Source: DUNY01 sp964520055 (GTDB taxonomy: Bacteria > Bacillota > Thermosediminibacteria > Thermosediminibacterales > Tepidanaerobacteraceae). From it: 18,962 bases of DNA. Of the stretch, positions 14,546-18,962 are shown one piece after another. Position 1 is the stretch's first letter. Every line of letters begins with the position of its first letter. The DNA lies in NCBI GenBank assembly GCA_964520055.1, contig CAZFME010000033.1, positions 1 to 18,962 of the forward strand, in the 5' to 3' direction. The notes beneath the pieces are model-generated. The model worked only from the letters and a program-made list of their open reading frames with translations. It ran no database searches and was not told where the DNA came from. The position numbers and the translations under genes are program-made.

Positions 14546-15854
14546 ACGCATTTTTTGCTATATCAAGCAATTCATCTTTAGTGTTTAACTCCGGATTTTC
14601 CATTACCAACTCCAAAAGCTTTTTCAATATTTGACCTATTCGGGGTCCCGGGAGAAAACCTAACTGATCTATAATGTCCTGGCCGGTTATCGCCAGGTCT
14701 TTTATTTGATAATCACTGTGCTCATCTTTCAAGATTTCAAGGTCATTTATGAGTTTTTTTAAACCTGGACAATAAACTGCATCGAAACCGCTTGCTATTC
14801 GGTCAGCAACTCTAAGATCAATTAAATCATATACATTATCCCATCCTACCTTGGAAATAAGCTTTCTGGCATGGGAGACAGGTGAATTTGGGGAATAATA
14901 AAACATGTGGTGTTTGATTAACAGGCTCACTTTTTTTATTGTCTTGTTGTCAAACCGCAGCCTCCGCAATATTTTTTGTGCGAGGTCTGCTGAATCAGTA
15001 TGATGATTCGGAAATTCCAGACCTTTTTTGCCTGAAACGGCGGTTTGAGGTTTGCCAACATCATGTAAAAGGGCCGCCAATCTAAGAGGCAAAGTATTTC
15101 TGATAATCTTGCAAGCAACAAGATTGTGTTCTAATACATCCATAGGTTTATTGTAATGTATTAGCCCCATGCCTACCATAAGTTCAGGTGATATATATTC
15201 CATAAGTCCTGTTACAACAAGCGTTACTAAACCGTCAAAGCAATAGTCTCCCGTTATTAGTTTTATTAACTCATCTCGAATTCTTTCTTGAGAGATTTCC
15301 TTTAGATCTTGGGCCTGAGCTTTTAAAGCATACAAAGTCGAAGCTTCAATTGAAAATCCAAGCTGGGCTTGAAAACGAGCTGCTCTCATAGCTCGTAAAG
15401 GGTCCTCCCAAATTCTCTCGGTAGAGCCCGTACACCGAATTATACCTTTTTTTATATCTTCTTGACCTTGGAAGGGATCTATGAGCTCATCAGCTATCGG
15501 GTCATAAGCAATAGAATTTATAGTGAAATCCCGGCGGGCAAGATCAGTATATATACTTCCCCCAAAGGTGTAATCAGGCTTTCTGCCGGGAGCATCATTT
15601 CGGAAAGGCGTAATTTCCACTTTCGTCCCGTCAACAATTACAAGCATAGTGCCAAAATCCCCATAAGACTTGGCCTTAGGAAAAGCTGATTTGATTTCGT
15701 GGGGAAAGGCACTTGTGGCTATATCAAAGTCTGAATTATGACGGTTCATTATCAAATCTCTTATTGTGCCGCCAACAATATAAGCTTTAAAATTCGAGGA
15801 TTTTAACTTATTACAAATATCTTTAATAAAAAAAGGCAACTTCATACAAAACAT
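14544..15854 (-). CDS. CCA tRNA nucleotidyltransferase / poly(A) polymerase family protein with HD domain
   Basis: This class II nucleotidyltransferase either adds the CCA end to tRNAs or polyadenylates RNA; the two activities cannot be separated with certainty by eye. Visible motifs are the catalytic GGTIRD (28-33) with DFDIAT (42-47, catalytic Asp pair), RRDFTINSIAYD (107-118), and EDPLRAMRAARF (150-161), which selects nucleotides in CCA-adding enzymes. A metal-dependent HD domain follows with LLHDVGKP (262-269) and the NHH and KHHM histidines downstream. The length of 436 residues fits the CCA-adding enzymes that carry an HD domain. ATG 15854 is chosen over ATG 15845 because GGAG lies 9 nt upstream of it on the minus strand. 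A TATAAT at 15899-15904 (minus strand) could be its -10, but no good -35 is seen. Confidence 0.92.
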   Translation of the reverse strand: MFCMKLPFFIKDICNKLKSSNFKAYIVGGTIRDLIMNRHNSDFDIATSAFPHEIKSAFPKAKSYGDFGTMLVIVDGTKVEITPFRNDAPGRKPDYTFGGSIYTDLARRDFTINSIAYDPIADELIDPFQGQEDIKKGIIRCTGSTERIWEDPLRAMRAARFQAQLGFSIEASTLYALKAQAQDLKEISQERIRDELIKLITGDYCFDGLVTLVVTGLMEYISPELMVGMGLIHYNKPMDVLEHNLVACKIIRNTLPLRLAALLHDVGKPQTAVSGKKGLEFPNHHTDSADLAQKILRRLRFDNKTIKKVSLLIKHHMFYYSPNSPVSHARKLISKVGWDNVYDLIDLRVADRIASGFDAVYCPGLKKLINDLEILKDEHSDYQIKDLAITGQDIIDQLGFLPGPRIGQILKKLLELVMENPELNTKDELLDIAKNA

Positions 15855-16111
15855 ATTAAAAAAACTCCAGTCAATACAATATTTTTATTTCAATATATAT
15901 TATACACCAAAAACATCATAACAAATGATAAAATCCGTAGTAAAAAAGATAATTGCAATGATTAACAATCATTTAATTTATCAATCTACATTTCATTGGT
16001 TTATTAAATACTGCCATCACAATATTTTACCACAGCAACAGGAGCTGAAACGGAAGATGGAATCCCTTATTCGAACTCATAATGAAGTAAACGTAAATTT
16101 TATAATGATAT

Positions 16112-16129
16112 AAAACGGAATACCGTTTT
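16112..16129. other. Hairpin or operator-like near-palindrome
   Basis: AAAACGG (16112-16118) and CCGTTTT (16123-16129) are inverted copies around a 4-nt loop. It lies in the 457-nt gap 15855-16311, which holds only the upstream regions of the two divergent genes and no convincing coding sequence. Confidence 0.4.
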
Positions 16130-16246
16130 GTCGAAAATATGATTCTTATTTGATGGATTAAACCTTGGAAAAATCTAATATCTCACAGTAGTGGTATTAT
16201 GTACACGTAGGATGCAAACCGCCAAAAGATTTTTTAATGAAATCTA

Positions 16247-16276
16247 TTGACAGAAACCGTATATGTAATATATACT
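16247..16276 (+). promoter_or_regulatory. SigA-like promoter of the GntR-ABC operon
   Basis: A perfect -35 TTGACA (16247-16252) and TATACT (16271-16276) are separated by 18 bp. The -10 lies within operator-like dyads (see the entry for 16259-16296), so regulation by the downstream GntR protein is expected. Confidence 0.8.
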
Positions 16277-16296
16277 GTATATAAACAATATATACA
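16259..16296 (+). promoter_or_regulatory. Two tandem operator-like dyads over the promoter
   Basis: Dyad 1 is GTATAT (16259-16264) and ATATAC (16270-16275) with a 5-nt centre. Dyad 2 is TGTATATA (16276-16283) and TATATACA (16289-16296), also with a 5-nt centre. Their centres are 19 bp apart, about two helix turns, and they cover the -10 and the likely transcript start. This is the expected arrangement for autorepression by a dimeric GntR/YtrA protein. Confidence 0.65.
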
Positions 16297-16311
16297 GATA
16301 AGGAGGTACTA

Positions 16312-16692
16312 ATGTTTATACCAATCTCTAATAGTGATCCAAGGCCTCTTTATGAACAAATCTCTGAAAGTATAAAAGAAAAAATATTCAGTGGCGAGCT
16401 TGTACCTGGAGACGCCCTTCCGTCTATTAGACAGTTAGCCCAAGATTTAAAGATAAGTGTTATAACAACCAAGCGCGCTTATTTTGAACTTGAGCAACAA
16501 AAGCTTATTGTAACACGCCCGGGGAAAGGTAGCTTTATTTCAAATTATGATGCTAAGAAAATGGTGTCATTAAACTTGCTTGAAATTGAGCATCAAATTA
16601 GGGGTGTAGTTACTGATGCAAAAAGAACGGGAGTTTCACGTAAAAATCTGGAAGACATTTTTTACAAAACCTTAGAGGAGGAGTATCAGTGA
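16312..16692 (+). CDS. GntR-family transcriptional regulator, YtrA subfamily
   Basis: This is a DNA-binding repressor of short type. Residues 1-75 form the winged helix-turn-helix: PLYEQISESIKEKI, GELVPGDALPSIRQLAQDL (turn and helices), SVITTKRAYFELEQQ, and the wing RPGKGSFIS. Only about 50 further residues follow, a helical dimerisation tail without the large effector domain of other GntR groups, which defines the YtrA subfamily. ATG 16312 has AAGGAGG at 16300-16306. It overlaps the ABC ATPase by 4 nt (GTGA), as is usual for YtrA-type regulators that control an ABC transporter operon. The dyads at 16259-16296 are its probable binding sites. In relatives such operons respond to cell-envelope stress or antibiotics acting on lipid II; the signal here is unknown. 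Confidence 0.92.
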   Translation: MFIPISNSDPRPLYEQISESIKEKIFSGELVPGDALPSIRQLAQDLKISVITTKRAYFELEQQKLIVTRPGKGSFISNYDAKKMVSLNLLEIEHQIRGVVTDAKRTGVSRKNLEDIFYKTLEEEYQ

Positions 16693-17552
16693 AAGACTAT
16701 ATACTGGAAATAATAAACTTAAGTAAAAATTACGGCAAGTTTAAGCTGTCAGATGTTAACATTTTGTTGCCGCATGGTTATATAATGGGGTTTGTAGGTG
16801 CTAACGGTGCCGGTAAGACCACAACGATAAAACTTATAATGAATATGATAAGAAGGGATTCCGGAGAAATAAAAGTCTTTGGAAAAGACAACATCGAGTA
16901 CGAAATGCAAATAAAAGACAATATAGGATATGTTGGTGAACAGCCGGTTTTTTATGATGACATGACGGTGGACTGGACTGGAAATTTTGCAAAAAAGTTT
17001 TACTCAAAATGGGATGACAGTAATTTTTCGAGTTTACTAAATAGATTTAAAATCGATAAAAACAAAAAAATAAAACAGCTTTCAAAGGGAATGAAAATGA
17101 AAACTGCGTTAGCTCTTGCCCTTTCCCACCGACCTGAACTTCTCATACTGGATGAACCTACTTCCGGGCTTGATCCGATTGTGAGAGACGAGTTACTGGA
17201 AATATTAATGGAATTCATTCAAGATGAACGGCGAGCAGTTTTTTTCTCGTCACATATAACGTCGGACATCGAAAAAATAGCCGATTACGTCACTATCATC
17301 GATAATGGAAAGATAATCTTATCCCAGGAAAAAGAAGACATATTAAGCCGATGGAAAATTGTCAGAGGTGACCACCGAGACCTCAATGATATAAAGGGAG
17401 ATTTAATCGGTTTACGATTATCGAAAACATATTTTGAGGCTTTGATAAAAGATATAGATGTTTTTAAAGACAAACATAATACATCCGGTCTGGTTGTAGA
17501 CAATGCGAGTCTTGATGATATACTGCTGCATATTTCAAGAAGGGAGAATTAG
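16689..17552 (+). CDS. ABC transporter ATP-binding protein (YtrB/BcrA-like)
   Basis: This is the cytoplasmic ATPase of an exporter whose membrane partner is encoded next. All motifs are intact: Walker A GANGAGKTT (37-45), Q-loop region GYVGEQPVFYDDMTV (80-94), signature LSKGM (131-135), Walker B LLILDEPTSGLD (151-162), and switch His189 in SSHI. A C-terminal extension of about 85 residues is typical of the group. The start is GTG 16689, within the stop of gntR, with GAGGAGG at 16677-16683, so translation is coupled. The protein is a clear paralogue of the ATPase fragment at the left edge of the window. The length of 287 residues is normal. Confidence 0.94.
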   Translation: MKDYILEIINLSKNYGKFKLSDVNILLPHGYIMGFVGANGAGKTTTIKLIMNMIRRDSGEIKVFGKDNIEYEMQIKDNIGYVGEQPVFYDDMTVDWTGNFAKKFYSKWDDSNFSSLLNRFKIDKNKKIKQLSKGMKMKTALALALSHRPELLILDEPTSGLDPIVRDELLEILMEFIQDERRAVFFSSHITSDIEKIADYVTIIDNGKIILSQEKEDILSRWKIVRGDHRDLNDIKGDLIGLRLSKTYFEALIKDIDVFKDKHNTSGLVVDNASLDDILLHISRREN

Positions 17553-17554
17553 AA

Positions 17555-18235
17555 ATGTTTCATCTTATTTTAAAGGATTTTTATATCAGCAGGAAGTATT
17601 TATTGTTAATTATATTAATTGCTGGTTTTGTAAGTGGTACTATGTTCTATGATAGCAAAATATCCGGGATAGTATTTCCGCTTGTAATGATCTGTTACGG
17701 CATGTTGGCAAGAAGTTGCTACCATGATGATAAAGATCGTGGTGATGTATTTTTAAGAATGATGCCTATTAAGCCCTCAACTATTGTATTTAGTAAATAT
17801 CTTTTTGGCTTGTTACTAATAGTAGTTGGATTTTTTCCATATATGGCTTTGGCAGTATTAGGTAAACATTTTGGCTTAAACCTTAATATTGAATACAGTG
17901 CCATGGCTGTTTCGCTTTTAATTATAAGCTTTGCACACTCTGTATACCTGCCGGTATTTTTTAAACATGGATATATGAAAGCCCGAACCTTTCAAACCGT
18001 ATTTTACATTGGTATTATGATCATATCCCTAAGCCTTAAGTCTATAATTGAAACTATTAAGTTATCTGTTTCCATTAGTCAAGTCAGGTGGTTGGTAGAG
18101 CCTCTTAACATTATGATAAAAATATTTTCTAAAAACAATATTATGCTTTCAGTGGTTGTCATCTTATTTTCACTTATTATTTCAGCGATTTCTGCAATGG
18201 TATCAGTCAGATTATATCAAACAGCAAAATCATAA
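17555..18235 (+). CDS. ABC-2-type membrane protein of the GntR-ABC operon
   Basis: This integral membrane protein of 226 residues has about six hydrophobic segments (roughly 15-33, 36-52, 85-107, 118-135, 145-165, 195-220). It probably forms the transport path for the ATPase encoded 2 nt upstream. It matches the ABC-2 transporter permease pattern of YtrA operons, including the cytoplasmic stretch HDDKDRGDVFLRMMPIKPSTIVFSK after helix 2 (only its early part quoted exactly: HDDKDRGDVFLRMMP). ATG 17555 has AGGGAGAA at 17541-17548. Together with gntR it forms a three-gene operon ending at the hairpin at 18300-18325. A second permease gene, present in some relatives, is not seen. The substrate is unknown. 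Confidence 0.85.
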   Translation: MFHLILKDFYISRKYLLLIILIAGFVSGTMFYDSKISGIVFPLVMICYGMLARSCYHDDKDRGDVFLRMMPIKPSTIVFSKYLFGLLLIVVGFFPYMALAVLGKHFGLNLNIEYSAMAVSLLIISFAHSVYLPVFFKHGYMKARTFQTVFYIGIMIISLSLKSIIETIKLSVSISQVRWLVEPLNIMIKIFSKNNIMLSVVVILFSLIISAISAMVSVRLYQTAKS

Positions 18236-18299
18236 TCATATTATAGAAAGTAATTCTTAAAATACTTTGATGACAACATTCTGCTGACAATAATAATTA

Positions 18300-18325
18300 A
18301 AACGGACGCCTATAGGTGTCCGTTT
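18300..18325. terminator. Probable terminator of the GntR-ABC operon
   Basis: AAACGGACGCC (18300-18310) and GGTGTCCGTTT (18315-18325) form an 11-bp stem with one G-T pair and a TATA loop. The following T-run is short on the plus strand, so efficiency is uncertain. Confidence 0.65.
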
Positions 18326-18326
18326 A

Positions 18327-18335
18327 TGATATAAT
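18327..18335 (+). promoter_or_regulatory. Extended -10 promoter of the last gene
   Basis: TGATATAAT (18327-18335) is an extended -10 box identical to that of the efflux operon at 1776-1784. No good -35 is found because the terminator stem occupies that position. Confidence 0.5.
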
Positions 18336-18381
18336 AAATTATGTCACATATGCGAATATTAAACGTGTGGAGGTTACAGTC

Positions 18382-18962
18382 ATGCTATTATTACTGGCTT
18401 TATTTGTAATTGTTATGCTGTTTCCATATTTAATTATACCCATTATCATATTTCTAGGTATAGGTTTTCTGTTTTTACTTCCCTATGTTTTCGTGTTTAA
18501 TTCCTTTTATAACGTAGTGACAATTCCGTGGCAAATTCTAAAGATTGCTTTTGACCGCAGAGTAAGGAAAAATCACAGTTTGGAACATGCAACGATAAAT
18601 GTACTGGAGGAAAGGTATGGGAGAACCTTACAGGCCGGAGGCCTTGCCCATTCTAACGGATTTTCCCTGTCAGGGCCGGACCTTCCGGAGCCTTATGAAG
18701 TAATGAGTGCTGTGCGGGAAGGGCACTTTCGAATGATAAACGGGGAAAAAGACCTTGCCATACATCCCCGATGCGGAACATCTATTGCCGCGGCAAACTT
18801 TTTATTTTCCCTTGTATTTATTATAATACTATTCTCGTCCCATAACTTTAACATATTAAATGTTATTGTTGCATTTTTACTGGCTAATATTTTAGCAAAA
18901 CCTTTCGGTCGAATTTTACAAAGGTATTTTACCACATATTCAGTTGTGGATGATGTAGCCAT
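18382..18962 (+). CDS. Membrane protein with conserved HSLEHATI motif (DUF6391-like), 3' end cut by window edge
   Basis: The frame is open from ATG 18382 to the window end (193 residues visible). GGAGG at 18369-18373 supports the start. A long hydrophobic region occupies residues 1-60. It is followed by a soluble segment beginning NHSLEHATINVLEERYG (about 72-88), then GGLAHSNGFSLSGP, IHPRCGTS, and two more hydrophobic helices. The HSLEHATI stretch and the HPRCGTS motif resemble what I recall of DUF6391 proteins in Firmicutes and cyanobacteria. HxxEH could bind a metal, but no enzyme activity is established to my knowledge. A minus-strand frame over the same bases is only a shadow. The C-terminus is outside the window. 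Confidence 0.8.
   Translation, partial: MLLLLALFVIVMLFPYLIIPIIIFLGIGFLFLLPYVFVFNSFYNVVTIPWQILKIAFDRRVRKNHSLEHATINVLEERYGRTLQAGGLAHSNGFSLSGPDLPEPYEVMSAVREGHFRMINGEKDLAIHPRCGTSIAAANFLFSLVFIIILFSSHNFNILNVIVAFLLANILAKPFGRILQRYFTTYSVVDDVA

Noticed and set aside
15925..16113. 62-residue plus-strand open frame in the gap before gntR
   Set aside because: No ribosome binding site precedes the ATG, composition is that of AT-rich non-coding DNA, and it overlaps the likely promoter region of the divergent tRNA nucleotidyltransferase gene.
16200..16245. Resemblance of GATGCAAACCGCC to part of a c-di-GMP-I riboswitch
   Set aside because: The other conserved blocks of that riboswitch are absent, and the position just upstream of a -35 box is wrong for a leader element.
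18693..18962. Minus-strand open frame at the right edge
   Set aside because: It is antisense to the DUF6391-like frame, which has a ribosome binding site, membrane helices and recognisable motifs.

Overview
The window reads as ordinary chromosome of a low-GC Gram-positive bacterium, most likely a clostridial Firmicute. The reasons are AT-rich intergenic DNA, strong AGGAGG-type ribosome binding sites, frequent GTG and TTG starts, SigA-like promoters, and a YtrA-type GntR/ABC operon. A genus cannot be named from the sequence alone. No rRNA, tRNA, CRISPR array, insertion sequence or phage gene is visible.

Layout. 1-1712: the end of an ABC-2 exporter module, with an ATPase cut by the window edge and a permease broken by a one-base frame slip. 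1756-5015: a promoter, a hairpin-bearing leader and a three-gene MacA/MacB-like (YknXYZ-like) efflux operon closed by a terminator. 5083-7722: a P2A-type Ca2+ ATPase whose last residues may be lost to a second frame slip. 7808-8104: a small unknown gene. 8105-8270: a gene-free, GC-rich, hairpin-rich stretch ending in a terminator. 8386-11120: a metallo-beta-lactamase-fold hydrolase followed closely by typA/bipA. 11328-11825: two small unknown genes, ending at a bidirectional terminator shared with the convergent secreted-protein gene at 11902-12747 (minus strand). 12990-13985: birA. 14116-14322: a small unknown gene. 14353-14545: a gene-free stretch with a good promoter and stacked hairpins. 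14544-15854 (minus): a tRNA nucleotidyltransferase/poly(A) polymerase family gene. 16247-18235: a complete GntR-ABC ATPase-membrane protein operon with paired operator-like dyads over its promoter. 18382 to the end: a DUF6391-like membrane protein, cut by the edge.

How the genes work together. Three transport systems dominate. The efflux operon has all three parts (adaptor, ATPase, FtsX-like permease) and is probably self-sufficient. The two GntR/YtrA-type ABC modules flanking the window are paralogous: the right one is intact and looks autoregulated, while the left one has a damaged permease. Housekeeping genes (typA, birA, the tRNA nucleotidyltransferase) lie between them. I see no clear new biological system. 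The items most worth checking are the two homopolymer frame slips, the two hairpin-rich gene-free regions that could encode structured RNAs, and a two-part sequence motif shared by the upstream regions of the Ca2+ ATPase and the hydrolase genes.
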